Counted from the first letter of the stretch, positions 29,353-38,751 are shown. The stretch: 64,000 nucleotides of DNA from Pseudomonas sp. GR 6-02 (GCF_001655615.1 NZ_CP011567.1:4225001-4289000); one strand, 5' to 3'. Program-made: numbers and translations. The notes: generated by a model from the sequence alone, not told the origin.

Positions 29353-30171
29353 TCAGCTCCGGGCAAACGCCACGGCTTTCTGAAACTGCTCATCGGTCGG
29401 TCGCACACCGGTGTACAACACGAACTGCTCCAGCGCCTGGATGGCAATCACTTCCAGCCCGGTGATCACCCGTTTGCCTTCGGCACGAGCACGCACGATC
29501 AGCGGTGTTTCCGAGGGAATCGCCACCACATCGAAGACCGTTTCAGCGGCAGCGATGGCTTCAGGGGGAAACGCCAGTTGATCGGCTTCCGGGCCACCGG
29601 TCATGCCGATCGGCGTGACGTTGATCAGCATCTGCGGGCGTTGAGCACCCAGTTCCGCCTGCCATTGGTAACCCAGCGATTCGGCCAGGGCACGCCCGGC
29701 GCGTTCGTTACGGGCCACGATCAAGCCGTTTTTGTAGCCGCCATCGCGCAAGGCACTGGCCACAGCCTTGGCCATGCCGCCGCTGCCGCGCAGGGCAAAG
29801 GTCGAATCCTTGGGCACCTGGTGGGTTTCGAGCAACTGGGCGACGGCGATGTAATCAGTGTTGTAAGCCTTGAGGTGGCCGTTGGTGTTGACGATAGTGT
29901 TGATCGATTGAATAGCCTCGGCCGATGCATCCAGCTCATCGACCAGCGCGATGCAGGCCTCCTTGAACGGCATCGACACGCCGCACCCCCGAATGCCCAA
30001 CGCACGAATGCCGCTGACAGCCCCCGTCAGGTCCTGGCTGCTGAAGGCTTTGTAGTAAAAATTCAGCCCCAGTTGTTCGTACAGATGATTGTGAAACCGC
30101 AGGCCGAAATTGCCGGGACGGCCCGAGAGTGACATGCACAACTGGGTGTCTTTGTTGGGGTTCATCTGCAT
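29353..30171 (-). CDS. shikimate dehydrogenase-like protein (AroE paralogue family)
   Basis: This 272-residue Rossmann-fold oxidoreductase is related to AroE. The catalytic Lys is in GVSMPFKEAC and the Asp in AYNTDYIA, both intact; the NADP region reads LRGSGGMAKAVA. It resembles the divergent SDH-like group (HI0607 type) rather than the housekeeping AroE, so substrate and role are uncertain. AGGAG lies 6 bases before the ATG at 30171. It stands alone with no aromatic-pathway neighbours. Confidence 0.85.
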   Translation of the reverse strand: MQMNPNKDTQLCMSLSGRPGNFGLRFHNHLYEQLGLNFYYKAFSSQDLTGAVSGIRALGIRGCGVSMPFKEACIALVDELDASAEAIQSINTIVNTNGHLKAYNTDYIAVAQLLETHQVPKDSTFALRGSGGMAKAVASALRDGGYKNGLIVARNERAGRALAESLGYQWQAELGAQRPQMLINVTPIGMTGGPEADQLAFPPEAIAAAETVFDVVAIPSETPLIVRARAEGKRVITGLEVIAIQALEQFVLYTGVRPTDEQFQKAVAFARS

Positions 30172-30409
30172 CCGAATCTCCTTCAGTAGCACTTTCAGAT
30201 GGACGGAATTAACAATTCCACCGGATTGTGGTCGATCATAAGGGTATGTCTGTACCAGACAGCACCGTAAAGAAACCGGTACAGACCTTACACAAAATTT
30301 ACCCAACGGCTGTGCTGATTTTCAAAAAATTGCTGTCTTAGAAGTATCCCCGCGACAACTTGTGTCTATTGCAGACCCAAGCGCCGGGTCGAAGAACCGA
30401 GGACTTATC

Positions 30410-30778
30410 ATGATCCGTAAAATCCCCACAGTAGCCTTGCTGATCGGTGCTCTCGCTATCGCAGGGCAGGCAGAAGCAGGTGGTCGTGGCTGGGAAGGTC
30501 CGGCTGTGTTTGGTGCGATCGTCGGCTCGGCAATCATCGGCTCGGCAATTATCGGCCGCGACCGGCCGGTGTATGTAGAGCAACCGGTTTACGCTCAGCC
30601 TCAACCGGTTTACGTACAGCCACCGCCCGTTTACTACCAACCGGCGCCGGTCTATGTCCAACAACCGATGTACTACCGCCCGGCACCGATTTATTACGGT
30701 CCACCACGCGGCTACTATGGCCCACCGCGCGGCTACTATGGCCATCCCCATGGTTATTACCGTGACGACCGCTGGTAA
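30410..30778 (+). CDS. secreted Pro/Tyr-rich repeat protein
   Basis: This 122-residue protein has a signal peptide (MIRKIPTVALLIGALAIAGQ, cut near AEA-GG). A Gly/Ala/Ile glycine-zipper-like segment (VGSAIIGSAIIG) follows. The C-terminal half is built of PVYVQP-type units and then GPPRGYYG repeats. GAGG precedes the ATG at 30410. Similar small envelope proteins of unknown function occur in pseudomonads. A membrane-inserting zipper plus an exposed Pro-Tyr tail is inference. Confidence 0.78.
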   Translation: MIRKIPTVALLIGALAIAGQAEAGGRGWEGPAVFGAIVGSAIIGSAIIGRDRPVYVEQPVYAQPQPVYVQPPPVYYQPAPVYVQQPMYYRPAPIYYGPPRGYYGPPRGYYGHPHGYYRDDRW

Positions 30779-30788
30779 CAGACTCATC

Positions 30789-30818
30789 AGGCCCCGCCTC
30801 AACAGCGGGGCCTTTTTT
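30789..30818 (+). terminator. Rho-independent terminator
   Basis: The stem AGGCCCCGC against GCGGGGCCT runs into T6, 10 bases after the stop of the Pro/Tyr-rich protein gene. Confidence 0.9.
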
Positions 30819-30970
30819 GTGGCCGCAAGGCGAACGGAGTCTGAATAAATCTCGTCAAGGTCGCTGTCGGGACAGTACCGGCAGGTAAAGTCGGTCATAT
30901 TTATGTCATGACAGGCCCGCAAGCTTGATCTGTCCATAAACAACAGGTTGATAAAAACAAGGACGACCTC

Positions 30971-31165
30971 ATGCCCACACAAAACCCGCACCGCATTGTC
31001 GGCTTGTGCACATCCAGCAAGGTGTACAACGCACTGACCGAGCTCAAGCACCTGGAAGGCCATCGCAGCGCCAAGTTTCTCTCGCTGCTGGCGGAAAACC
31101 TGGTGCGCAAAGGCCTGCTCAATGAACAGGAAGTCGTGCATATGCTCGATCAAGTCGTGGACTGA
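30971..31165 (+). CDS. hypothetical small protein
   Basis: This 64-residue soluble protein is mostly helical (VYNALTELKHLEGHRSAKFL, then LLNEQEVVHMLDQVVD). AAGGA lies 7 bases before the ATG, and codon use fits the genome. There is no signal or known motif. It is followed by another small gene on the same strand. Confidence 0.7.
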   Translation: MPTQNPHRIVGLCTSSKVYNALTELKHLEGHRSAKFLSLLAENLVRKGLLNEQEVVHMLDQVVD

Positions 31166-31266
31166 TCGCCAACACTCACTGGCATCAATGACGACTATCG
31201 AAAGCGTTGATTTTCCACTCAAGCGTCCGATCCGTAAGGTAACCCCACAGATTGATGGAGGTACTT

Positions 31267-31449
31267 ATGGCTCAGGTTCAGATTATGTCCGTTATCGGCA
31301 GCGCCGTTCCCGCACCGCTCAGAGCACTGGGATTGCTTGCCTGCTGGTATCTCGTACAGGACGGCGAACCGATCAGCGGCCCGCTCACTTCGCTTCCCGA
31401 CGCCCAAGCCCTGTCGCAACGTATCGGCTCAGGCCAGCTCAACGCTTAA
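31267..31449 (+). CDS. hypothetical small protein
   Basis: This 60-residue protein has a moderately hydrophobic centre (PLRALGLLACWYLVQDG) and ends in QRIGSGQLNA. GGAGG is well placed before the ATG at 31267, so the five upstream codons of the open frame are excluded. Its stop overlaps that of the convergent transporter gene in TTAA. Function is unknown. Confidence 0.68.
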   Translation: MAQVQIMSVIGSAVPAPLRALGLLACWYLVQDGEPISGPLTSLPDAQALSQRIGSGQLNA

Positions 31450-32507
31450 GGCAGCTGAACCCGCTGTTTGGTATCGACGAAAATCGCCCAGCTCGACATA
31501 AACAACGCGGCAATCAACGGGCCGATGACAAAACCGTTCAGGCCGAAAATCGCCAGGCCACCCAGGGTCGAGATGAGAATCAGGTAGTCAGGCATTTTGG
31601 TGTCCTTGCCCACCAGAATCGGTCGCAGGATATTGTCCACCAACCCGATCACGAACACCCCGAACAACGCGAGCACCGTGCCCTGCCAGATCGCACCGCT
31701 GAGCAGGAAATACGCCGCCACCGGCACCCAGACGATACCCGCCCCCACCGCCGGCAACAGCGACAGGAATGCCATCAACACCGCCCAGAGCAGCACGCTC
31801 GGGATATCCAGAAACCAGAAAATCAACCCGCCCAACGCCCCTTGCGTGATCGACACCAGCAAACTGCCCTTCACCGTGGCCCGCACCACCCGATTGAATT
31901 TGAGTTGCAAGCGACGCTTCTGGTTATCTTCCAGCGGTATCGCCGCGCGCACTTTGCGCGCCAGTTCAGACCCGTCCCGCAGAAAGAAAAACAGCAGATA
32001 CAGCATGATGAAAAAACCCACCACGAAATCGAACGTCCCCTGGCCAAAACTGAACGCCTGGGACGCCAGAAACTGACTGCCTTGCATCATGCTCTTGATG
32101 ATTTTCTCGCGAAGCCCACTCAGTTCACCCATGCCGAAACGATCGAGCAAGTGCTGAAAGTACGGCGGCAAGCTGTGTTTGAACTGCGACACATGCCCGG
32201 CAATGTCCAGTTCGCCGCTTTCGATTCGGCCATAAAGCGCCGCACCCTCCTGAACCAGCAAGGTACTGATGATGATTACCGGCAGGATCGCAATCAGCAC
32301 ACATAGACTCAAGGTGCACAGGGCCGTCAGGTTGCGTGACCAACCGAATCTCAGCTGCAACTGATGCTGCAAGGGCGCAAACAGAATGCCGAGGATGGCC
32401 GCCCAGAACACCGCACCGTAGAACGGCAGCAGAATCCAGACGAAGGCAACGGTCACCACAGCCAGCAAGACCATCAGCGAAGTGTTCTGGAGCTTCGTTT
32501 CGTTCAT
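31446..32507 (-). CDS. AI-2E family transporter (PerM-like permease)
   Basis: This 353-residue membrane protein has about eight helices and a central soluble region between helices 2 and 3, typical of the family once named for autoinducer-2 export. Characteristic segments are FDFVVGFFIMLYLLFFFLRDG and GLNGFVIGPLIAALF. Members export diverse substrates, and some are Na+/H+ antiporters, so AI-2 export should not be assumed. The start MNETKLQNTSLMVLL is chosen because the hydrophobic part begins there. Confidence 0.88.
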   Translation of the reverse strand: MNETKLQNTSLMVLLAVVTVAFVWILLPFYGAVFWAAILGILFAPLQHQLQLRFGWSRNLTALCTLSLCVLIAILPVIIISTLLVQEGAALYGRIESGELDIAGHVSQFKHSLPPYFQHLLDRFGMGELSGLREKIIKSMMQGSQFLASQAFSFGQGTFDFVVGFFIMLYLLFFFLRDGSELARKVRAAIPLEDNQKRRLQLKFNRVVRATVKGSLLVSITQGALGGLIFWFLDIPSVLLWAVLMAFLSLLPAVGAGIVWVPVAAYFLLSGAIWQGTVLALFGVFVIGLVDNILRPILVGKDTKMPDYLILISTLGGLAIFGLNGFVIGPLIAALFMSSWAIFVDTKQRVQLP

Positions 32508-32682
32508 GTCCGGTCCATGCCAATGCGCAGAGGCGAAAATTCGCGTCCTTATGTTTAGTCCGCCACGGTTGGCGCGAGTGCCATCTGTTGTTTGGTCAAG
32601 CATAGATCCAGATCAATAAACCCCGCGTGCAGGCCGCTTACCCTTGCCGGCTTTTGCGATCGACACTGCCATGACTTGCGCC

Positions 32683-34008
32683 ATGCCACTCATCCCCCCG
32701 GAACTGCTCGCCCCTGCCGGCACCCTGAAAAACATGCGTTATGCCTTCGCCTACGGTGCCGATGCGGTATACGCCGGCCAACCGCGCTACAGCCTGCGAG
32801 TGCGCAATAACGAATTCGATCACGCCAACCTCGCGCTCGGCATCGCCGAGGCCCAGGCTCAGGGCAAGCGTTTTTATGTGGTGGTCAATATCGCCCCGCA
32901 CAACGCCAAGCTGAAAACGTTCCTCAAGGATCTGGAACCGGTGATCGGCATGGCGCCGGACGCGCTGATCATGTCCGATCCCGGCCTGATCATGCTGGTG
33001 CGCCGGCACTTCCCGCAGATGCCGATCCACCTGTCGGTGCAAGCCAACACGGTGAACTGGGCCAGCGTCGAGTTCTGGCAGCAACAGGGCTTGAGCCGGA
33101 TCATCCTGTCCCGCGAACTGTCGCTGGAAGAAATCGCCGAAATCCGCCAGCACGTCCCGGCGATGGAGCTGGAAGTGTTTGTGCACGGCGCATTGTGCAT
33201 GGCCTATTCGGGGCGCTGCCTGTTGTCGGGCTACATGAACAAGCGTGACGCCAATCAGGGCAGCTGCACCAATGCCTGTCGCTGGAAATACTCGGCGACA
33301 CCGGCCAGCGAAAATCAACTGGGTGAAATCGTCCAGCACCACTCTCCCGAACCGACCCTGGGCCTCGGCACGCCGACCGATCAGGTGTTCCTGTTGCAAG
33401 AGGCCAATCGCCCCGGCGAACTGATGCCGGCGTTCGAGGATGAACACGGCACCTACATCATGAACGCCAAGGACCTGCGCGCCGTCCAGCACGTCGAGCG
33501 CCTGACACAGATGGGCGTGCATTCACTGAAGATCGAAGGCCGGACCAAATCGCATTTCTATTGCGCGCGCACCACCCAGGTTTACCGCCGCGCGATCGAC
33601 GATGCGGTGGCTGGCCGAGTGTTCGATCGCAGCTTGATGACTGATCTGGAGTCCCTCGCTCAGCGCGGCTACACCGAAGGTTTTCTACGCCGGCACGTGC
33701 ATGACGAATACCAGAACTACCAGAACGGCAGCTCGGTTTCAGAGCGCCAACAGTTCGTTGGGGAGTTGACCGGCGAACGCCGCGACCGGCTGGCCGAGGT
33801 ACGGGTGAAGAATCGTTTTGGCCTGGGCGATCACATGGAACTGATGACGCCCAAGGGCAACTTCCACTTCGACCTGCATCAACTGCAGAACCTCAGGGGC
33901 GAGGCGATTGAAGTGGCGCCTGGGGATGGGCACACGGTGTATTTGCCGATTCCGGATGCGGTGGATTTGCGTTATGGATTGCTGATGCGCGATATAGCGC
34001 CCCTGTAG
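32683..34008 (+). CDS. trhP: tRNA 5-hydroxyuridine synthase TrhP (peptidase U32 family)
   Basis: This 441-residue protein is very close to E. coli YegQ/TrhP. It carries the U32 signature EVFVHGALCMAYSGRCLLSG and the cysteine-rich QGSCTNACRW. TrhP makes 5-hydroxyuridine at tRNA wobble position 34, a prephenate-dependent step toward cmo5U/mo5U. The start MPLIPPELLAPAGTLKNMR is chosen by homology; in-frame ATGs at 32644 and 32671 are possible and no site has a strong Shine-Dalgarno. Its TAG stop is part of a REP element, so the C-terminus is shorter than in E. coli. Confidence 0.93.
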   Translation: MPLIPPELLAPAGTLKNMRYAFAYGADAVYAGQPRYSLRVRNNEFDHANLALGIAEAQAQGKRFYVVVNIAPHNAKLKTFLKDLEPVIGMAPDALIMSDPGLIMLVRRHFPQMPIHLSVQANTVNWASVEFWQQQGLSRIILSRELSLEEIAEIRQHVPAMELEVFVHGALCMAYSGRCLLSGYMNKRDANQGSCTNACRWKYSATPASENQLGEIVQHHSPEPTLGLGTPTDQVFLLQEANRPGELMPAFEDEHGTYIMNAKDLRAVQHVERLTQMGVHSLKIEGRTKSHFYCARTTQVYRRAIDDAVAGRVFDRSLMTDLESLAQRGYTEGFLRRHVHDEYQNYQNGSSVSERQQFVGELTGERRDRLAEVRVKNRFGLGDHMELMTPKGNFHFDLHQLQNLRGEAIEVAPGDGHTVYLPIPDAVDLRYGLLMRDIAPL

Positions 34009-34107
34009 GAGCGAGGCTTGCCCGCGAAGAACGATGACACGTAATACCTGAAAAAACGCGGTGTATTCTTCGCGGACAAGTCGGATCGCCGCACTGCTCG
34101 CTCCTAC
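34004..34107. repeat. REP/REPIN element overlapping the trhP stop
   Basis: The left arm TGTAGGAGCGAGGCTTGCCC starts inside the last codons of trhP and supplies its TAG stop. The right arm, near 34066-34107, is interrupted: TTCGCGGACAAG, then an extra TCGGATCGCCGCACT, then GCTCGCTCCTAC. This is the same core as at 774-864. Confidence 0.8.
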
Positions 34108-34118
34108 GCACTGACGAA

Positions 34119-34835
34119 TCAGCTGCCGCCCGCCGAAAAGCGGTCGCGGCTGTTGGTCAGGTGCAACCACATCGCCGCCCGCGCAGCATCCGGATCCTGG
34201 CGCTTGATGGCGTTGAGAATCGCCTCGTGTTCAAGGTTGGCGAGTTGCCCCAGCTTGCTCAAATCCGCTGACCCGCGCTCGGCGGCATTGACGCGGGTGC
34301 GGGGAATCATCGCATTGCCCAAGTGCTGCATGATCTCTGTGAAGCATACATTGCCGGTGGCTTCGGCGATCAGCAGGTGGAAACGTTTGTCAGCCTCGAC
34401 GCAGCTGTCGTTGTTGGCCAGCAAACTTTGATAGTCATCCAGCGCTTCACGCATCTGCGCCAATTGCTGATCGGTACGACGCACCGCTGCCAGCGCGGCG
34501 GCCTGGGTTTCCAGGCCCATGCGCAACTCCAGAATGCTGCGCACCCCCAGCGCGGTATCGACATTCAGCCGCAACCCCTGCTCCGGCGCACGCTCGATGA
34601 CAAAGGTGCCGATGCCGTGATGGGTTTCCACCAGCCCTGAAGCCTGCAATTTCGAAATCGCCTCGCGCACCACCGTACGGCTGACCCCATGCTCCTGAAC
34701 AATCGAATTCTCCGAAGGCAGCTTGTCCCCCGGCAGCATCTGGCCGAGCAGGATGCTCTGGGTCAGCTTGGCCACCAGATCATGAGCCAGGTTGTGAGCG
34801 CGCTTGCGGGCGGGTGCGTCGATGTCTTCTTGCAT
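34119..34835 (-). CDS. GntR/FadR-family regulator, probably of glucarate catabolism
   Basis: This 238-residue regulator has an N-terminal winged helix (LPSENSIVQEHGVSRTVVREA) and a C-terminal all-helical FCD ligand domain with metal-site residues in FHLLIAEATGN and NLEHEAILNAI. It is divergent from the glucarate transporter and dehydratase genes. FadR-type sites TTGT-N3-ACAA lie between them, so it is probably the local repressor. The start MQEDIDAPARKRAHN is preferred over a longer frame, though its Shine-Dalgarno is weak. Confidence 0.85.
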   Translation of the reverse strand: MQEDIDAPARKRAHNLAHDLVAKLTQSILLGQMLPGDKLPSENSIVQEHGVSRTVVREAISKLQASGLVETHHGIGTFVIERAPEQGLRLNVDTALGVRSILELRMGLETQAAALAAVRRTDQQLAQMREALDDYQSLLANNDSCVEADKRFHLLIAEATGNVCFTEIMQHLGNAMIPRTRVNAAERGSADLSKLGQLANLEHEAILNAIKRQDPDAARAAMWLHLTNSRDRFSAGGS

Positions 34836-34912
34836 GGTGATTATCCGTAAAACAGGGCTATCCGGATCGTAGCACCGGAATCGATTGGAATCCCCAGAAA
34901 ACAGCCTCAAAC

Positions 34913-34923
34913 TTGTATGACAA
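34913..34923. promoter_or_regulatory. FadR-type GntR operator (candidate)
   Basis: TTGTATGACAA is a perfect match to the FadR-subfamily pattern TNGT-N3-ACNA. It lies 78 bases upstream of the GntR gene start, in the divergent region shared with the glucarate genes. Confidence 0.6.
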
Positions 34924-35025
34924 CACTCAACAAATTCACCATTCGAACACCATCACAACCCCACACCCGACCCAAAAAAGCATAGAAATCATCCGACAAA
35001 TAGCCATTTTATTGGACTACAGTGC

Positions 35026-35057
35026 TTGTCGAATCGAAAAATTCAGTTGTATGATGT
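35026..35057 (+). promoter_or_regulatory. candidate gudP promoter with overlapping half-operator
   Basis: TTGTCG (35026-35031) and TATGAT (35050-35055) are spaced by 18 bases. TTGTATGATGT at 35047-35057 matches one half of the operator at 34913 and overlaps the -10. A repressor bound there would block RNA polymerase. Confidence 0.5.
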
Positions 35058-35118
35058 CTATCAACATCGCAATACCCAGCCACACCCCGCATAAAAATAA
35101 CGAGTGGGAGAAAACGAA

Positions 35119-36465
35119 GTGAATACATCCATATCCGGGATGAACGATGGCGCCGATTCGGTCCTGAAGTCCGCCATCTCAAAAGTGAAACGCCACGTCC
35201 TGCCGCTGTTCGTGATCATGTTCATCGTCAACTACATCGACCGCGTGAACATCGGCTTCGTCCGCGCCCACATGGAACATGACTTGGGGATTGGCGCTGC
35301 CGCCTACGGCCTCGGGGCCGGTCTGTTCTTCATCGGGTACGCGCTGTTCGAAGTGCCCTCCAACATCCTCCTGCAAAAAGTCGGCGCACGAATCTGGCTG
35401 ACCCGCATCATGCTGACTTGGGGCCTGGTGGCCGCCTGCATGGCGTTCATCCAGAACGAAACCCACTTCTACATCCTGCGTTTTCTGCTCGGCGTGGCTG
35501 AAGCCGGGTTCTTTCCCGGGGTGATCTATTACTTCACCCGCTGGTTGCCCGGTGTGGAACGCGGCAAGGCGATTGCGATCTTCCTCAGCGGCTCGGCGAT
35601 TGCTTCGCTGATCTCCGGCCCGCTGTCGGGGCTGCTGCTGCAAATCAACGGTTGGGGCATGCACGGCTGGCAGTGGATGTACTTCATCGAGGGCATGTTC
35701 TCGGTCGGGTTGTGCGTGTTCGTCTGGTGCTGGCTGGACTCCAAACCCCACGACGCCAAATGGCTGACCCTGGCTGAACAGGACGCGCTGGTCAAAGCCA
35801 TCGATGACGAACAACTGGCCCGCGAAGCCGCGACGCCGATCAAACCGTCGCTGGGCACACTGCTCAAGGACCGCCAGATCATCCTGTTCTGCCTGATCTA
35901 CTTCTTCATTCAATTGACCATCTATGCCGCGACCTTCTGGCTACCGAGCATCATCAAGAAAATGGGCGACCTGAGCGACATCCAGGTCGGCTTGTTCAAC
36001 TCGATTCCGTGGTTGCTGTCGATCGTCGGCATGTACGCCTTTGCCTCGCTGTCGGGCAAATGGAAGCACCAGCAAGCCTGGGTCGCCACTGCCCTGCTGA
36101 TCGCTGCGGCGGGAATGTTCATGTCCACCACCGGCGGGCCGATCTTCGCCTTCGTTGCGATCTGCTTCGCCGCATTGGGTTTCAAATCGGCTTCGTCGCT
36201 GTTCTGGCCGATTCCCCAGGCGTACCTGGATGCGCGGATCGCTGCCGGCGTGATCGCGCTGATCAACTCGGTGGGCAACCTCGGCGGCTTCGTGGCGCCG
36301 ACCACCTTCGGTTTGCTGGAAGAGCACACCGGTTCAATCCAGGGCGGGCTCTACGGCCTGGCCGCTACCTCGATCATCGCCGCGATCATCGTTTTCGCCG
36401 CGCGCAATAAACCGAAACCCGCACCGGCCGTTGCACTGGGCAAACCAGCGCCGAATCACGCTTGA
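35119..36465 (+). CDS. gudP: MFS glucarate/galactarate-type transporter
   Basis: This 448-residue, 12-helix anion:cation symporter-family MFS protein has the family segment NYIDRVNIGFVRAHM near its start and GVAEAGFFPGVIYYFTRWLP in the middle. It lies 23 bases upstream of glucarate dehydratase in the same operon, so uptake of D-glucarate (and perhaps galactarate) is the likely job. The start is GTG at 35119 with GGGAGA 7 bases upstream; a GTG 15 bases earlier and an ATG at 35140 are alternatives. Confidence 0.88.
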   Translation: MNTSISGMNDGADSVLKSAISKVKRHVLPLFVIMFIVNYIDRVNIGFVRAHMEHDLGIGAAAYGLGAGLFFIGYALFEVPSNILLQKVGARIWLTRIMLTWGLVAACMAFIQNETHFYILRFLLGVAEAGFFPGVIYYFTRWLPGVERGKAIAIFLSGSAIASLISGPLSGLLLQINGWGMHGWQWMYFIEGMFSVGLCVFVWCWLDSKPHDAKWLTLAEQDALVKAIDDEQLAREAATPIKPSLGTLLKDRQIILFCLIYFFIQLTIYAATFWLPSIIKKMGDLSDIQVGLFNSIPWLLSIVGMYAFASLSGKWKHQQAWVATALLIAAAGMFMSTTGGPIFAFVAICFAALGFKSASSLFWPIPQAYLDARIAAGVIALINSVGNLGGFVAPTTFGLLEEHTGSIQGGLYGLAATSIIAAIIVFAARNKPKPAPAVALGKPAPNHA

Positions 36466-36488
36466 ATATTGGTTGAAAGGACAAAAAA

Positions 36489-37832
36489 ATGAACCCACAA
36501 GAAGCCGCAAAAGCCCCGATCATCACCAGCATGCAGGTTGTGCCGGTGGCCGGCCACGATGGCATGCTGCTCAACCTGAGCGGCGCCCATGGCCCGTTCT
36601 TCACCCGCAATATCGTGATCCTCAAGGACAACGCCGGTCACACCGGCGTCGGCGAAGTACCCGGTGGCGAGCGCATTCGCCAGACCCTGGAAGACGCGCG
36701 CGCACTGGTGGTCGGCAGCCCGATCGGCACCTACCAGAAGATCCTCAATCAAGTGCGCCAGACCTTCGCCGATCGCGATGCCGGCGGTCGCGGTTTACAG
36801 ACGTTCGACCTGCGCATCACCATTCACGCGGTCACCGGCCTGGAAGCGGCCCTGCTCGACTTGCTTGGCCAGCACCTGGACGTGCCGGTGGCCGCACTGC
36901 TCGGCGAAGGCCAGCAACGCGATGAAGTAAAGATGCTCGGCTACCTGTTTTACGTCGGTGATCGCAACGAAACCGATCTGGCTTATCGCGATGAACCGGA
37001 TGCCGACAATGACTGGTTCCGCGTACGTCACGAAAAAGCCATGAGCGCCGACGCCGTGGTGCGCCTGGCGGTCGCCGCTCACGCCCGCTATGGCTTCAAG
37101 GACTTCAAACTCAAGGGCGGCGTGTTGAGCGGCGACGAGGAAATCGAAGCGGTCACGGCCCTCGCCGAGCGCTTTCCCGATGCGCGCATTACCCTCGATC
37201 CGAATGGCGCCTGGTCGCTCAAGGAAGCGATCCGCCTGTGCCGTGATCAGCATCATGTTCTGGCTTATGCCGAAGACCCCTGCGGGGCGGAAAACGGTTA
37301 CTCGGGCCGCGAAGTCATGGCTGAATTTCGTCGTGCCACGGGCCTGAAAACCGCGACCAACATGATCGCCACCGACTGGCGGGAAATGGGCCACGCGATC
37401 CAGCTACAGTCGGTGGACATTCCTTTGGCCGACCCGCACTTCTGGACCATGCAGGGCTCGGTGCGGGTGGCACAGATGTGTCACGAGTGGGGCCTGACCT
37501 GGGGCTCGCATTCCAACAACCACTTCGATATTTCCCTGGCCATGTTCACCCACGTCGCGGCCGCCGCGCCGGGCGAGATCACAGCCATCGACACCCACTG
37601 GATCTGGCAGGACGGCCAGCGCCTGACCCAGTTACCGCTGCAAATCGTCGACGGCTGCGTGCAAGTACCGAAAAAACCTGGCCTGGGGGTTGAGCTGGAC
37701 ATGGATCAACTGGCCAAGGCCCATGAGCTGTACCAAGGCATGGGGCTCGGCGCGCGGGATGACAGCGTGGCGATGCAGTTTCTGATTCCGGGATGGAAGT
37801 TCGATAACAAGCGGCCGTGCCTGGTGCGCTAA
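36489..37832 (+). CDS. gudD: D-glucarate dehydratase
   Basis: This 447-residue enolase-superfamily enzyme converts D-glucarate to 5-keto-4-deoxy-D-glucarate. The catalytic Lys motif is FKDFKLKGG, the metal-binding Asp/Glu/Asn run starts at [10 protein letters not shown] with AEDPCG after it, and the general-base His is in [20 protein letters not shown] lies before the ATG. It is cotranscribed with the transporter gene. Later pathway enzymes are not in the window. Confidence 0.96.
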   Translation: MNPQEAAKAPIITSMQVVPVAGHDGMLLNLSGAHGPFFTRNIVILKDNAGHTGVGEVPGGERIRQTLEDARALVVGSPIGTYQKILNQVRQTFADRDAGGRGLQTFDLRITIHAVTGLEAALLDLLGQHLDVPVAALLGEGQQRDEVKMLGYLFYVGDRNETDLAYRDEPDADNDWFRVRHEKAMSADAVVRLAVAAHARYGFKDFKLKGGVLSGDEEIEAVTALAERFPDARITLDPNGAWSLKEAIRLCRDQHHVLAYAEDPCGAENGYSGREVMAEFRRATGLKTATNMIATDWREMGHAIQLQSVDIPLADPHFWTMQGSVRVAQMCHEWGLTWGSHSNNHFDISLAMFTHVAAAAPGEITAIDTHWIWQDGQRLTQLPLQIVDGCVQVPKKPGLGVELDMDQLAKAHELYQGMGLGARDDSVAMQFLIPGWKFDNKRPCLVR

Positions 37833-37838
37833 ACCTCT

Positions 37839-37871
37839 GGAAACACCGCTCCCACAAGGAGTGGTGTTTCC
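37839..37871. terminator. hairpin between convergent gudD and ampR
   Basis: GGAAACACC (37839-37847) and GGTGTTTCC (37863-37871) are perfectly inverted, with an inner GCTCC/GGAGT stem. There is no long T run. It sits exactly between two converging genes. Confidence 0.55.
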
Positions 37872-37872
37872 A

Positions 37873-38751
37873 CTATTTCATCTGGGCCGTTTGCAGCAGC
37901 CAGCCCCGGAACGCAGCCATCGCCGACGTTTCGGGACGCGACTGCAAGCGGGTCAGCCAGTAGCTGCCGGTGGTGATCCCGATGGCGAACGGTTGCTCGA
38001 TTGCGCCCGCCGCCAGTTGCCGGGCAAACATCAGCGGCGGCGCCAATGCCACTCCTGCACCTTGCAACGCAGCCTCCATCATCGCCAGCGAGGAATCGAA
38101 GACGATGCTTCGGGGCAGCACGGCATGGGCCGAAAGACCGGTCGCCTGAAACCACTCCGGCCACTCATCCGTGCGATAGGAGCGCAACAGCGTTTGCTGC
38201 AACAGATCCTCTGGCGCCTGCAATTGCCGGGCGATCTCCGGCACACAGAGCACCGACAGTGGTGCCTCGATCAACCGCACCGCTTCAATCCCATGCCACG
38301 CCCCCGCGCCAAAGCGGATGGCGTAATCCAGGCCTTCAGCGGCCACATCCACCCGGTTGTTATTGGTCGACAGGCGCAAATCTATGTACGGATGTTTCTT
38401 CTGAAAATCCGCCAATCGCGGCAACAGCCAACCGACCGCGAACGTCCCCACGGCGCCCACCGTCAACACTTCACGAAAATGCCCACCCTCGAAACGCTCC
38501 AGGGTTTCGGCAATCCGGTCGAAGGATTCGCGCAATACCGGCAGCAGGGTTTCACCTTCGCTGGTCAGCATCAGGCCGCGGGGCAGGCGTTTGAACAAAG
38601 TCACGTTAAGCTGGGCTTCAAGACTTTTGACCTGATGGCTCACCGCCGCCTGCGTGACGCACAACTCCACGGCCGCCCGGGTGAAACTCAAATGGCGCGC
38701 CGAAGCCTCGAAAGCACGTAACGCATTCAGCGGCAAATGAGGTCGAATCAT
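37873..38751 (-). CDS. ampR: LysR-family beta-lactamase regulator AmpR
   Basis: This 292-residue regulator is very close to P. aeruginosa AmpR. It opens IRPHLPLNALRAFEASARHL and has the helix-turn-helix LCVTQAAVSHQVKSLE. The effector domain contains LTVGAVGTFAVGWLLPRL and ends GSYWLTRLQSR. AmpR binds muropeptides and switches ampC on or off. It is divergent from ampC with a 160-base gap, the standard arrangement. The ATG at 38751 gives the family N-terminus; a longer frame adds four codons. Confidence 0.95.
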   Translation of the reverse strand: MIRPHLPLNALRAFEASARHLSFTRAAVELCVTQAAVSHQVKSLEAQLNVTLFKRLPRGLMLTSEGETLLPVLRESFDRIAETLERFEGGHFREVLTVGAVGTFAVGWLLPRLADFQKKHPYIDLRLSTNNNRVDVAAEGLDYAIRFGAGAWHGIEAVRLIEAPLSVLCVPEIARQLQAPEDLLQQTLLRSYRTDEWPEWFQATGLSAHAVLPRSIVFDSSLAMMEAALQGAGVALAPPLMFARQLAAGAIEQPFAIGITTGSYWLTRLQSRPETSAMAAFRGWLLQTAQMK

